Assembly: GCA_963763365.1 (NCBI GenBank)
Contig: CAVXOE010000011.1
Location: 496,001 to 560,000 of the forward strand
Reading direction: 5' to 3'
Length of the DNA stretch: 64,000 nt
Source: VAZQ01 sp963763365
GTDB taxonomy: Bacteria > Pseudomonadota > Alphaproteobacteria > Rhizobiales > Xanthobacteraceae
The notes beneath the pieces were generated by a model. It was not told the origin of the DNA, made no database searches, and worked only from the letters and a program-made list of their open reading frames with translations. The position numbers were made by a program, and so were the translations under genes. The first letter of the stretch is position 1. Each line of letters opens with the position of its first letter. This document shows, piece by piece, positions 36,449 to 44,897 of this stretch.

Positions 36449-37381
36449 TCAACGGCCCTCCGCGGCGCGGGACGGAAAGCGGCGCTCGATGAGCCAGACC
36501 GAGGCCAGGTTGACGCTCATGACCAGCACGGTCAGCAGCGTCGCGATCGCGGCGCCGAATGGCCAGTCGAACACCACGAGGATCTGCTCCTCGACCAGGG
36601 TGCCAAGCATCTTGGCGAAGTTGCCGCCGAGCAGCGCCGGCGTGACGAACGAGCTTGCGGTGAGCGAAAATACCAGCGTGCTGCCGACGGCCAGTCCTGG
36701 CACGCTCAGCGGCAGCGTCACCCGGCGGAACACCGCCCAGGACGACGCGCCGAGCGTGCGCGCGGCCTCCTCGACCGACGGGTTGATCTTGCCGAGCGCG
36801 GCCGAGAGCGGCAGCACCATCATCGGCAGGAACACGTGCACCGAACCGATGATGATGGCCCACTCGGTGTAGAGCAATTGCACGGGACCGAGACCGACAT
36901 GGGCCAGCGTCCAGTTCAGGACGCCGTTCTCGCCGTTCGCCAGGATCACGCGCCAGGCGTAGGTGCGCACCACGACGTTGATGAGCAGCGGCGCGAGCAC
37001 GATGACCGTCAGCGCGCGTCCGACCAGCGCGTTCCCGCGCACCATGACGAGCGCCAGCGGATAGGCCAGCAGAAGCGAGATCAACGTCGTCCAGAGGCTG
37101 ACGCGCAGCGTCGTCAAGACGACGGTGCGATAGAGATCGATCGAGGCCAGCCGCGCGTAGTTCGCGAGCGTCGCGGTGGACGTGAGATCACCGGTCGTCG
37201 TCTGCTGATAGAAGCTGTAGCGGATCATCAGCGAAACCGGGATGACGAACACCACGACAAAGAAGAGCACCGCGGGCGCCAGCAGCAAAAATGCGCCGAA
37301 CGCGCGGTTGGGGCCGAGCGTGAACAGCCCGCGCCAGCCGCCGGGCGCGGCCTCACGCGGCAATGCGTCAACAGCCGCCAC
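36449..37381 (-). CDS. ABC transporter permease, PotB-like
   Basis: 310 residues, with a first membrane segment around AFLLLAPAVLFFVVVFVIPV and the coupling loop EAARTLGASSWAVFRRVTLP in the C-terminal half. It is the first gene of the operon running to 31204, divergent from the GntR gene with a spacer of 394 bases that contains a GntR-type palindrome. That makes control of this importer by the GntR regulator possible. Confidence 0.9.
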   Translation of the reverse strand: MAAVDALPREAAPGGWRGLFTLGPNRAFGAFLLLAPAVLFFVVVFVIPVSLMIRYSFYQQTTTGDLTSTATLANYARLASIDLYRTVVLTTLRVSLWTTLISLLLAYPLALVMVRGNALVGRALTVIVLAPLLINVVVRTYAWRVILANGENGVLNWTLAHVGLGPVQLLYTEWAIIIGSVHVFLPMMVLPLSAALGKINPSVEEAARTLGASSWAVFRRVTLPLSVPGLAVGSTLVFSLTASSFVTPALLGGNFAKMLGTLVEEQILVVFDWPFGAAIATLLTVLVMSVNLASVWLIERRFPSRAAEGR

Positions 37382-37775
37382 GGGTCACCTTTGGCAAATT
37401 GGATAAAACTGCGATGCGGCTTCGCCAATGCGGGAGTAAGGCGTGACGACGCAGCCTGAATGCAGGGACCATCGTGATCACCGCAGGACGAGAGCTGGCA
37501 CGCCAACCGGAAACTTCGCCGCAACGAAGCTGCGCTGTCTTAAGTCTAAGCAAACGCTATGCCATCACGCCGGATTGGGCACAGCGAGAAAGCCGGTGGC
37601 CCGTCAAAGGCCTGGGCCGGAGGCCGTCGCGAACCTACCGATTGTCGACAATCGTAGCACATATTGTAGGCAACTGCGAAGCACATTGCTCTACCAATTT
37701 GCACCCGATTTGTTCGATACTGGGTCGATTCAAATAACTCTCCCTGGTCTGCGGAAGGATCGGAGCGTCTCGACC
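37382..37775. promoter_or_regulatory. Divergent control region with GntR-type palindrome
   Basis: This spacer of 394 bases has no supported gene. At 37639-37654 lies a perfect 16-base palindrome, CGATTGTCGACAATCG. Its flank, read on the minus strand as ACAATATGTGCTA, matches ACAATATATGCTA beside the palindrome at 39501-39528, so a longer element is shared by the two sites in opposite orientation. The TTGT-ACAA core fits operators of FadR/FCD-type GntR proteins. It is 122 bases upstream of the GntR start and about 258 upstream of the permease operon. Confidence 0.7.
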
Positions 37776-38495
37776 GTGAAACCAAATCGGCCCGCGTCCG
37801 CGCGCGTCAACGGACATGCGGCTTCCGCTTCGCTCGACGACCAGATCTATGGCCGCATTTACGCGGCCATCGCCGGACAGGAACTGTCACCCGGCACGCG
37901 CCTGCGCGAAGACCAGATGCGGCAAATCTTCGGCGTCAGCCGGGCGCGCATCCGCAAGGTGCTTTCACGCCTTGCCTTCGAGGGGCTTGTCGCAATCGAA
38001 CCCAATCGCGGCGCCTCCGTGGCCCGGCCCTCGGCCGAGGAGGCGCGGGAGAACTTTGCCGCGCGACGCGCCATCGAAGCGGCGATCGTCCGCCTGGTGG
38101 AGAAGAGGTTCGAGCCGAAGCACAAGGCCGTCCTCGCCAAGCACGTCGCGAAAGAGGCGGCTGCGGAAACGCGCCGCGACGCCGCCGAGATGATCCGCCT
38201 GTCCGGCGAATTCCATCTGCTGCTGGCGGAGATGTCGGGCAATCGTACGCTGCACAAATTCCTACGCGAACTTATTACCCGTGAGTCCCTCGTCATCCTC
38301 GCCTACGAGAAGCCCGGCCAGCCGAGCTGTTCGAACCACGAACATCAACTCATCCTCGATGCGCTGGCGCGCCGCGACGCCGCGAAGGCCGCCAAGCTGA
38401 TGCTGCAGCACCTGGAAAATGTGGAAAGCCGCCTCGACCTCGATCGTGACGTGCGGCCGGCGGTGGATTTGAGGCGGCTGTTCACCGGGCCATAG
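37776..38495 (+). CDS. GntR-family regulator, FadR/FCD type
   Basis: 239 residues from a GTG at 37776, chosen because GGAG stands ten bases upstream and the conserved part starts soon after. The winged helix (about 20-85) includes GTRLREDQMRQIFGVSRARI and VLSRLAFEGLVAIEPNRGAS. The FCD effector domain (about 95-225) has the expected metal or ligand residues in EFHLLLAEMSGN and SNHEHQLILDAL. It lies ten bases from the convergent deacetylase gene. It is likely to bind the palindromes at 37639 and 39501, so it would regulate itself and the putative purine genes. Confidence 0.88.
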   Translation: MKPNRPASARVNGHAASASLDDQIYGRIYAAIAGQELSPGTRLREDQMRQIFGVSRARIRKVLSRLAFEGLVAIEPNRGASVARPSAEEARENFAARRAIEAAIVRLVEKRFEPKHKAVLAKHVAKEAAAETRRDAAEMIRLSGEFHLLLAEMSGNRTLHKFLRELITRESLVILAYEKPGQPSCSNHEHQLILDALARRDAAKAAKLMLQHLENVESRLDLDRDVRPAVDLRRLFTGP

Positions 38496-38504
38496 CTCGG
38501 CTTT

Positions 38505-39410
38505 CTAGCGAATCCCATAGCCCGCGATTGCCACGTCGGCGATATCGCCGGCGCGTGCCGCCCAGATACGCGGACGATGCGACGCAATGTGCGTCAGCGC
38601 CCGGCGCAGGTGAACCAGCCGATGCGCCTGGCCGCTGACGTGCGGATGCAGCGAAATCGGACAGACCAGCGCGGATGACGGCGCCTGCCTCAGCATCTCG
38701 TCGAATTGATCGACGATGAGGTCGGCGAACGCATCCGCGGCCATGTGACGGACCACGATCGCATTGGCGTCGTTCGCTTCCTGCGGATAGGGCACCGACA
38801 GCAGAGGGCCGGCGCGCGTCGAAAACACGATCGGCCGGTCGTCGCAACACCAGTCCAGCACGTAGTCGTAGCCCGCCTCCTTGAGGAGGTCCAACGTGAT
38901 GCCGCTTTCCGAAATCCAGGGGCCGAGCCAGCCGCGCGGCGGCTTGCCTTCGCGCTCGGCGATCTCCGTGGTGGCTTCGGCGATCAGTTTGCGCTCCTCG
39001 CTCTCCGGCAAATGTCCTTGCCGCTCCGCATTGGTGCGGCCATGCGCGGCGATCTCCGCCCCGGCGTCTCGAAACGCCGCCATCAGTTCCGGACAAGCTT
39101 GATAAATATGGGAATTGACCAGCGCGGTCAGCGGCAAACCGAGCGAGGAGCAGAGTTCGAGAATTCGCCACGCGCCCACCCGATTGCCGTAGTCGAGCCA
39201 GGAGTAGTTCAGCACGTCCGGCGCGGGTGAAGCCGGCACCAACTCATCCAGCATTCCGTCGCCAAAGGAATAGGCCTCCAGATTGAGGGCGACGTAGACC
39301 GCGAGCCCTTCGCCCTGCGGCCATCGGAACGGCGGAGCTTTGACGATCGGCCAATACGGATACCGGCCGTGATGGCGAAGCGGCGCGCGGATCGGCTGCT
39401 GGATATTCAT
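38505..39410 (-). CDS. Polysaccharide deacetylase family protein, PuuE/allantoinase-like
   Basis: 301 residues from the ATG at 39410. The N-terminal RYPYWPIVKAPPFRWPQGEG and the SYGNRVGxxR-like stretch (DYGNRVGAWRILELCSSLGL) are typical of the PuuE-like branch of NodB-fold hydrolases, as are AEIAAHGRTNAE and the SLHPHVSGQAHRL segment near the C-terminus. PuuE-type enzymes hydrolyse allantoin without metal. The neighbouring hydroxyisourate-hydrolase-like genes support a ureide pathway, though a different substrate cannot be excluded. An in-frame start upstream at 39455 adds 15 unconserved residues. Confidence 0.85.
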   Translation of the reverse strand: MNIQQPIRAPLRHHGRYPYWPIVKAPPFRWPQGEGLAVYVALNLEAYSFGDGMLDELVPASPAPDVLNYSWLDYGNRVGAWRILELCSSLGLPLTALVNSHIYQACPELMAAFRDAGAEIAAHGRTNAERQGHLPESEERKLIAEATTEIAEREGKPPRGWLGPWISESGITLDLLKEAGYDYVLDWCCDDRPIVFSTRAGPLLSVPYPQEANDANAIVVRHMAADAFADLIVDQFDEMLRQAPSSALVCPISLHPHVSGQAHRLVHLRRALTHIASHRPRIWAARAGDIADVAIAGYGIR

Positions 39411-39500
39411 GGGTAGCGGCTTTCGACGGAGCGTGCGGGATGGTCGCCCCGGCACGCCCTGCGGGCAAGCCTATTTTCCCCGCACGATTGCCCACAATAT

Positions 39501-39528
39501 ATGCTAGGATTGTCGACAATCCTAGCAT
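39501..39528. promoter_or_regulatory. Perfect 28-base palindromic operator
   Basis: The two half sites ATGCTAGGATTGTC and GACAATCCTAGCAT form an uninterrupted palindrome. It lies in the divergent spacer between the deacetylase start (39410) and the first exported hydroxyisourate hydrolase-like gene (39610). The inner 12 bases equal the core of the palindrome at 37639-37654, and the flanking ACAATAT is shared too. It is best explained as an operator of the GntR protein at 37776. Confidence 0.8.
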
Positions 39529-39609
39529 TAAGCTGACAATGAGAGAGAGCCGGGTTTGTGTCCGTCCGCGGTGTCGCCAGATGGCGGCGCGGCCAGAAGG
39601 GAGACCATC

Positions 39610-40059
39610 ATGACCTTGGAATTCGACCGGCGCAGTCTGATGCAGGCCGGCGCGATCGCCGGAGCTGTCGCGGCGAGCGCCACCTCTGCGAGCGCGCAGC
39701 ACGCGCCCGCGAAGCTGAGCACCCACGCGCTCGACATGTATCTCGGCAAACAGGCAGCCGGCATCCGCATCGACTTCTCGCGCAAGGAAGGCGATGCGTG
39801 GAAGCTGATCAAGACCGTGCGCGCGGACGAGAACGGACGCGTCGGCGAGCAGCTTCTCAACGCCGAGACAATGACAGTCGGCCGCTACGAGCTGCTGTTC
39901 TATGTGCAGGATTACTACGAGAAGGCCGGCGTGAAGTTGAGCGATCCGGCCTATCTCGACACCGTGCCGGTGCGCATCGCGATTTTCGATGCCAAGCAGT
40001 CCTATCACGTGCCGCTCTACTTTTCGCCCTGGAGCATCCTGAGCTATCGCGGCAGCTAA
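39610..40059 (+). CDS. Tat-exported 5-hydroxyisourate hydrolase (transthyretin-like)
   Basis: 149 residues. A twin-arginine signal (DRRSLMQAGAIAGAVAASAT, cleavage near SASAQ) leads to a transthyretin-like domain with LSTHALDMYLGKQAAGIRI at its start and the closing YHVPLYFSPWSILSYRGS, whose final YRGS tetrapeptide is the hallmark of hydroxyisourate hydrolases. The enzyme opens 5-hydroxyisourate, the product of urate oxidation. Export to the periplasm is unusual but known for some members. It starts 82 bases after the operator and is followed by a related second gene 16 bases on. Confidence 0.85.
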   Translation: MTLEFDRRSLMQAGAIAGAVAASATSASAQHAPAKLSTHALDMYLGKQAAGIRIDFSRKEGDAWKLIKTVRADENGRVGEQLLNAETMTVGRYELLFYVQDYYEKAGVKLSDPAYLDTVPVRIAIFDAKQSYHVPLYFSPWSILSYRGS

Positions 40060-40075
40060 TCGAAGGAGCAGACTC

Positions 40076-40532
40076 ATGTCTTCCGAAGCGATGAATCGAC
40101 GCGACGTCCTGGGAACTGCCGCGACGGTGGCGGCCGCGGCGGCGCTGCTGAATGCCAACGAGGCAACGGCCCAAACCGGGGGCCGGATGACCGTCCACGT
40201 TCTCGATCTCTATGGCGGTACGCCCGCGAACGGCGTGAAGGTCGATCTGTTCAGCAAGAAGGGCGAGGAGCAGAAGCTCGTCAAATCCGTGATGACCGGA
40301 CCGAGCGGCCGGCCCGAAGCGGCCGCTGCTTCAGGGCGAGACGTTCGCCGCCGGCCGCTATGTGATCGCGTTCGACCTCTCGGATTACTTCAAGGCCGCC
40401 GACAAAACCCTGCCGGCGAAATTCTTCCGCAAGGTTTCAATGGAGTTCGAGGTCACCGACGCGTCGATGCCGCACCATATTCCCTTGCAATGCACGCCGT
40501 GGACGCAGGCGTGTTCGGTGCTGCCGGGTTGA
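40076..40532 (+). pseudogene. Second Tat-exported transthyretin-like protein, with a single-base frame break
   Basis: It starts at 40076, seven bases after AAGGAG, with a Tat signal (MNRRDVLGTAATVAAAAALL). The transthyretin-like part begins MTVHVLDLYGGTPANGVKV. At about 40319 an extra G breaks the frame after GPSGRPE; without it the reading continues RPLLQGETFAAGRYVIAFDL to HHIPLQCTPWTQACSVLPG at the stop 40532. The normal YRGS ending is missing, so it may not be a true hydroxyisourate hydrolase. Length about 151 residues when restored. Its 3' end is convergent with the racemase-like gene two bases away. Confidence 0.78.
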
Positions 40533-40534
40533 AT

Positions 40535-41278
40535 TCAGCGCTTTGCAAGCAGCGCGGCGAGCGCGGGATCAAGCCCGTTCGTCGCGCGCTCGCCTGGCGG
40601 CGCGTAGCTGCCGGTCTTGGGCTTGCGCGCGCCGATCCTTACGAGTGCCTCGGCCTGCGGGATGGCGCAGCGCATTCCGTCAAGCACCGGTACGGGCACG
40701 CGTTGCTCGATACGCCGCGCCGCCCCCGCCATCACGGCGCCGAGCACGACGATGCTTTCGGCTCCGTCCTTTTCAACGAGTCCGTCAGCCGCGGCGACCA
40801 ATTCGGCATCAAGCGCGGATGTGTCGCCGGGCGCATAGGCGGACGTATTTTCGAGCACGCACGAACCGGCAATGCGGCCGGCGAGTCCGTAGCTTGCGAT
40901 CAACTCACGATAAATCGGCCAGACGCGCTTGCCGAAACTGATCAACCCGATCGGTCCGCCCAGCATGCACGCGGACAGCAGCGCAGCCTCGGTCATCCCG
41001 ACCACCGGTACGGGCAGCATCTCGCGTATCGCCTTGAGCCCGGTGTCATAGGAGACCGCGATCACCACTGCGTCGCAGGTGGGCGCGTGACGGGCCGCCA
41101 GCACGACCGCGGCGTGCTCGGCGATTGCGTGCTCGGTGCGGGTCGCAACGATCGCCGCGCCGAAATCTGCGGTCACCGGGACGATCTCCGTGCCGGGCGA
41201 GGCTACGCGGCGCGCTTCCGTTGCGGCAGTTTCGGTGACGAAATCCGTCGTGTTGGCGTTCAGGACCAGAATGCGCAT
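40535..41278 (-). CDS. Asp/Glu/hydantoin (allantoin) racemase-like protein lacking both catalytic cysteines
   Basis: 247 residues from the ATG at 41278, where the family start MRILVLNANTT occurs. The layout follows allantoin and hydantoin racemases: VVGMTEAALLSACMLGGPIG and LDGMRCAIPQAEALV are conserved. However, the usual first cysteine (IACxxDxGL) is replaced in VIAVSYDTGL, and the usual second (GCAGM) is replaced in VLGAVMAG. The true racemase at 11763 keeps both. It may thus be a non-racemising relative or act differently. It is convergent with the transthyretin-like gene and stands among genes of putative ureide metabolism. Confidence 0.85.
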   Translation of the reverse strand: MRILVLNANTTDFVTETAATEARRVASPGTEIVPVTADFGAAIVATRTEHAIAEHAAVVLAARHAPTCDAVVIAVSYDTGLKAIREMLPVPVVGMTEAALLSACMLGGPIGLISFGKRVWPIYRELIASYGLAGRIAGSCVLENTSAYAPGDTSALDAELVAAADGLVEKDGAESIVVLGAVMAGAARRIEQRVPVPVLDGMRCAIPQAEALVRIGARKPKTGSYAPPGERATNGLDPALAALLAKR

Positions 41279-41446
41279 TTTGATTTCATAGCAAGAATGC
41301 CCTGGGCGGACACTGGGATTCGCGCCGGGACTCACGGCACGGATGTTGCTTCGATTTGTAACCGGCTGTTTGTGGCTTGCTCTGGCGGCCGCAGGAGCGG
41401 AAAGTACAGCGTCCCGGATGACCGGACGCGGTGGTAGGAGGGTCTA

Positions 41447-42496
41447 ATGATGGGACTTTCGCGTGGAGTTCTTGCGGTTTGCGCGCTCGCAGTTCTTGGT
41501 GCGGAGCCCTCCCTTGCGCAAAACCCGGTGAAGTTGCGCATCATGGGAATGCCGCTCTCGACCGGAAACATTCTGAAAAACCGCGAGCAACCGTATTTCG
41601 AGAAGCTCGGGGAGAATGTCGGCTTCCCGATCGATGCCGACTATAAGCCGCTCGATTCCACGGGGATCAAAGAGTTCGAACAACTCCGTATCATGCGCCA
41701 GGGGCTGTTCGACATCATCGCGCTTCGTCTTGGCCAGGTGTCGCGCGACGAGCCGACAATCCTCGGCCTCGACCTCATCGGCCTGAGCCCGGACTACGAC
41801 GTCGGACGCAAGGTCGTGGACGCCTATATCGATCAAGTCGATGCCCGCCTGCAAAAACAATTCAACGCCAAGCTGCTCGCGGTGTGGCCGTTCGGACCTC
41901 AGATCTTGTTTTGCAAGCCGCCCATCAAAGGCTTCTCCGATCTCAAAGGGTTGAAGGTGCGCATTCTCGATGGCGTGATGGCGAAGTTCATCGAGAAAGT
42001 CGGTGGCACAGCCGTCACCATGGCGTTCGGCGAGGTTTCGCAGGGCCTGTCGCTGGGCACGATCGATTGTGCGGTCACAGGCCCCTCCGCCGCCAATTCA
42101 GCCGGCTGGCCTGAAACTGTGACCCATGTCTATCCGCTCGGCCTGCAAATGGCAGTGCAGGGTTATGCGATCCATCTGAATGCCTGGAACAAATTGACGC
42201 CCGACCAGCGGCAGAAACTTCAAGCGGGCATCAAGAAGCTGTCTGACGATATCTGGGTGTATTCCAAGACGCTTTGGGATGATGCGATGAACTGCAACAG
42301 CGGCAGGGACCCGTGCACCACCGGAAAGAAATTCAGCCTCACGACGGTGCCGGTCCAGCCGGCCGATCTTGAAATCGTCAAATCCGCTGTGCGCGATATC
42401 TCGTTTCCGGCGTGGTCCGAAGCTTGTGACAAGGTCAATCCCGGCTGTTCGGAGGGCTGGAAGAAATCCGTTGGACCGCTTGTCGGCATGAAATAG
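41447..42496 (+). CDS. TRAP transporter periplasmic binding protein, DctP-type
   Basis: 349 residues with a signal peptide (GVLAVCALAVLGAEPSLAQ). The DctP domain is recognised by FEQLRIMRQGLFDIIALRLG, the FSDLKGLKVRILDG lobe and VTMAFGEVSQGLSLGTIDCA. Four cysteines near the C-terminus (MNCNSGRDPC, EACDKVNPGC) may form periplasmic disulfides. It captures an organic acid or related solute for the DctQM membrane pair encoded 18 bases downstream. Its start is 168 bases from the divergent racemase-like gene. Confidence 0.9.
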   Translation: MMGLSRGVLAVCALAVLGAEPSLAQNPVKLRIMGMPLSTGNILKNREQPYFEKLGENVGFPIDADYKPLDSTGIKEFEQLRIMRQGLFDIIALRLGQVSRDEPTILGLDLIGLSPDYDVGRKVVDAYIDQVDARLQKQFNAKLLAVWPFGPQILFCKPPIKGFSDLKGLKVRILDGVMAKFIEKVGGTAVTMAFGEVSQGLSLGTIDCAVTGPSAANSAGWPETVTHVYPLGLQMAVQGYAIHLNAWNKLTPDQRQKLQAGIKKLSDDIWVYSKTLWDDAMNCNSGRDPCTTGKKFSLTTVPVQPADLEIVKSAVRDISFPAWSEACDKVNPGCSEGWKKSVGPLVGMK

Positions 42497-42514
42497 CCGG
42501 CGCTGGCTGCATCA

Positions 42515-43108
42515 ATGAAGCGCCTCGAAGCTTTCGCAGCGACGATCTTTGGACTTGCCTTCCTGGTTCTGGCGGTGGCCGTCACCGTTGAAACCATCAT
42601 GCGGAAGGCGTTCAACCAGTCGCTACAGGGCGTAGACGAACTCGGCGGCTACATTCTAGCGCTGGCCGGTACGCTGAGCCTATCTGTCGCTCTCGTCGCG
42701 CGCGCGCATATTCGCATCGACATCGTGCATGAGCATCTTCCGCGCGCGTTGCGCTGGCCGCTGAACTTGCTGGCAAACCTGTCGATCCTTGTCAGCGCGC
42801 TGGCGCTATTACGCATGGCGTGGTTCGCCTACAGCGAATCCGCGGAGCTCGGGGCGACCGCGCAAACCCCGTGGGCTACGCCGCTGCAGTATCCGCAGGC
42901 GCTCTGGACCCTGGCGCTCGTGCCGTTCGTCGTTGTCTCCGGCGTCGAGGTCTTCAAGATCTTGCGCCTCATGTTTGCTGGCGACGTGAGAGCGATCGAC
43001 CGCTCTTATGGGCCCCGTACGGCGCGGGAAGAACTCGAAGATGAACTTGCAGACCTCCGGACCCGCGGAGTCGCGGCCGAGGTGCCGCCACAGGGCGACC
43101 GCCCATGA
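42515..43108 (+). CDS. TRAP transporter small permease, DctQ-type
   Basis: 197 residues with four membrane segments, starting with ATIFGLAFLVLAVAVTVETI and the conserved QGVDELGGYILALAGTLSLS block typical of DctQ. The cytoplasmic tail (about 165-197) is charged. It overlaps the DctM gene by four bases (ATGA), so the two are co-translated. Confidence 0.9.
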   Translation: MKRLEAFAATIFGLAFLVLAVAVTVETIMRKAFNQSLQGVDELGGYILALAGTLSLSVALVARAHIRIDIVHEHLPRALRWPLNLLANLSILVSALALLRMAWFAYSESAELGATAQTPWATPLQYPQALWTLALVPFVVVSGVEVFKILRLMFAGDVRAIDRSYGPRTAREELEDELADLRTRGVAAEVPPQGDRP

Positions 43109-44406
43109 GCATGGTTGCCGTCGGACTGACAGGCTTCGGCATCATGGTTGGACTGATGCTGATCGGGATGCCGATTGGCGCCGTGATGCTTCTCGTGGGC
43201 ATCGTGGGCGGCATGATGGCCTACGGATGGGCGTTCCTGAACTCGGCGGCTTCGGTCGCCTGGGGGACGATGAGCGAGAACGGCCTGACCGCAATTCCGT
43301 TGTTCGTGCTGCTCGGTGAATTCCTGCTGCGCTCGGGGATGGCGGACCGCATGTACACGGTGTTTGCCGTGTGGCTCGGCCGGCTGCCAGGCGGCCTGCT
43401 GCACACCAATATCGGGTGCTGCGCGCTCTTCGCCGCGACGTCCGGATCGTCGGTCGCGACCGCGGCCACCATCGGGACGGTCGCGTTGCCGTCCTTGCGG
43501 CGCTACGGCTATCCGATGCCGGACGCGCTCGGCAGCCTTGCCGCCGGCGGCACGCTCGGCATCATGATTCCGCCGAGCATCAATTTCATCATCTACGGCT
43601 CGATGACCGACACCTCGGCCGGCAAACTGTTCATTGCAGGCATCATCCCGGGCCTGGCGCTCGCGGGCCTGTTTATGCTGTGGATTTTCGTCACCGCGCT
43701 GCTGCGCAAGAAAAAGGTCGCGACCATCGACGTGTCGCGCGCGGAGCGCATCCGGCTCTTGCGCTATCTCGTCGAACCGCTGGCCGTGTTCGGTACCGTA
43801 ATGGGAAGCCTTTACCTCGGGATTGCGACCGCAACCGAATCGGCCGCGCTCGGCCTGATGGTGGCGTTTCTGCTCGTCATCGTGCAGGGCAAGCTCTCGT
43901 GGGCGGTGTTGCAGACATGCTTCCTCTCGAGCGCGCGCACCACCGGCATGATCCTGCTGATCGTCGTTGGCGCCTTCGTGCTCAATCTCGCTCTCAGCCT
44001 GACGGGTATCGGCGAGGCGATCACCAAGTGGGTCACGAGCTTCGGGCTCGCGCGGTGGCAGCTGCTTCTGCTGCTCATTCTGTTCTATCTGCTGCTTGGC
44101 ATGTTCATGGACACCCTCTCCATGATGGTCGCGACAATTCCGCTCGCGTTTCCGGTCGTCACCGCGGTGGGTGTCGATCCGATCTGGTTTGGGGTGTTCA
44201 TCGTGCTGATGTGCGAACTCGGTCTCATTACACCGCCCGTCGGCATGAACCTATTCGTGGTCCAGGGGATAAGGCCGGATGGCGGCCCGGTCGCGGACGT
44301 CATCAAAGGCGCGATTCCCTACGCCGTCATCATGATATTGTTTGCGTTGCTTCTGATCGCAATACCGGGCCTCGCAACCTGGCTACCGCATCTCATGCGT
44401 GGTTAG
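43105..44406 (+). CDS. TRAP transporter large permease, DctM-type
   Basis: 433 residues, about twelve membrane segments. Typical features are the long GTLGIMIPPSINFIIYGSMT motif, the LLIVVGAFVLNLALSLTGI segment and the closing ELGLITPPVGMNLFVVQGI. It is the ion-coupled channel subunit of the tripartite importer. It ends the operon; a non-coding stretch of 491 bases follows. Confidence 0.92.
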   Translation: MSMVAVGLTGFGIMVGLMLIGMPIGAVMLLVGIVGGMMAYGWAFLNSAASVAWGTMSENGLTAIPLFVLLGEFLLRSGMADRMYTVFAVWLGRLPGGLLHTNIGCCALFAATSGSSVATAATIGTVALPSLRRYGYPMPDALGSLAAGGTLGIMIPPSINFIIYGSMTDTSAGKLFIAGIIPGLALAGLFMLWIFVTALLRKKKVATIDVSRAERIRLLRYLVEPLAVFGTVMGSLYLGIATATESAALGLMVAFLLVIVQGKLSWAVLQTCFLSSARTTGMILLIVVGAFVLNLALSLTGIGEAITKWVTSFGLARWQLLLLLILFYLLLGMFMDTLSMMVATIPLAFPVVTAVGVDPIWFGVFIVLMCELGLITPPVGMNLFVVQGIRPDGGPVADVIKGAIPYAVIMILFALLLIAIPGLATWLPHLMRG

Positions 44407-44897
44407 AAATCGGACTCGTTGCCGCGTTGTGCTCCGCAAAGCGATTGTCCGAGATCAGTCGTTGCGGGGCGTTCGGCAGATCAAGCGACCATCGCGAACG
44501 CCAGCGAAATCCCGGTGCGGCGACCGAGGTGTCTACGAAGAGGTCCCTCAGCCTACCCGAGGCATGGCTAAGCCGTTCGCCCGCGCGGCCGGCGTACGCC
44601 CGATTGCGGCGACCGCCTGCTGGAGGCGACAGACCGATCAAACATCACTCAATACCTGCTCGAATCTTAGCCTTGCTTGCTGACCGGGAGAGCCGAAAAT
44701 CGAGACGCATAACACTTGCATCTCTTCGGGAAGCCGCGGTCCCGAGATCATTGGCTCGAGAGGTCGGAGATGGCCCTGCTGGCTCCCCGTGCAATTGCTT
44801 TGGCGTCATCGCGAGCGCGCTTCGTATCCCGACACCGCATTCCCACAACACATGGCCGGTGTCGAATCCAACCCCTCACCTTCCCAGGAGTGACCTG
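44407..44897. other. Non-coding stretch, no recognised gene
   Basis: 491 bases between the TRAP large permease and the Bug-type binding protein. Several short open frames exist on both strands, but none shows family similarity or a ribosome-binding site. A good AGGAG at 44886-44890 belongs to the following gene. The promoter of that gene should be here. Confidence 0.6.

Noticed and set aside
40076..41437. A 453-codon frame starting as the second transthyretin-like protein
   Set aside because: After the break at 40319 it only reads antisense to the racemase-like gene. The true end in the corrected frame is 40532.
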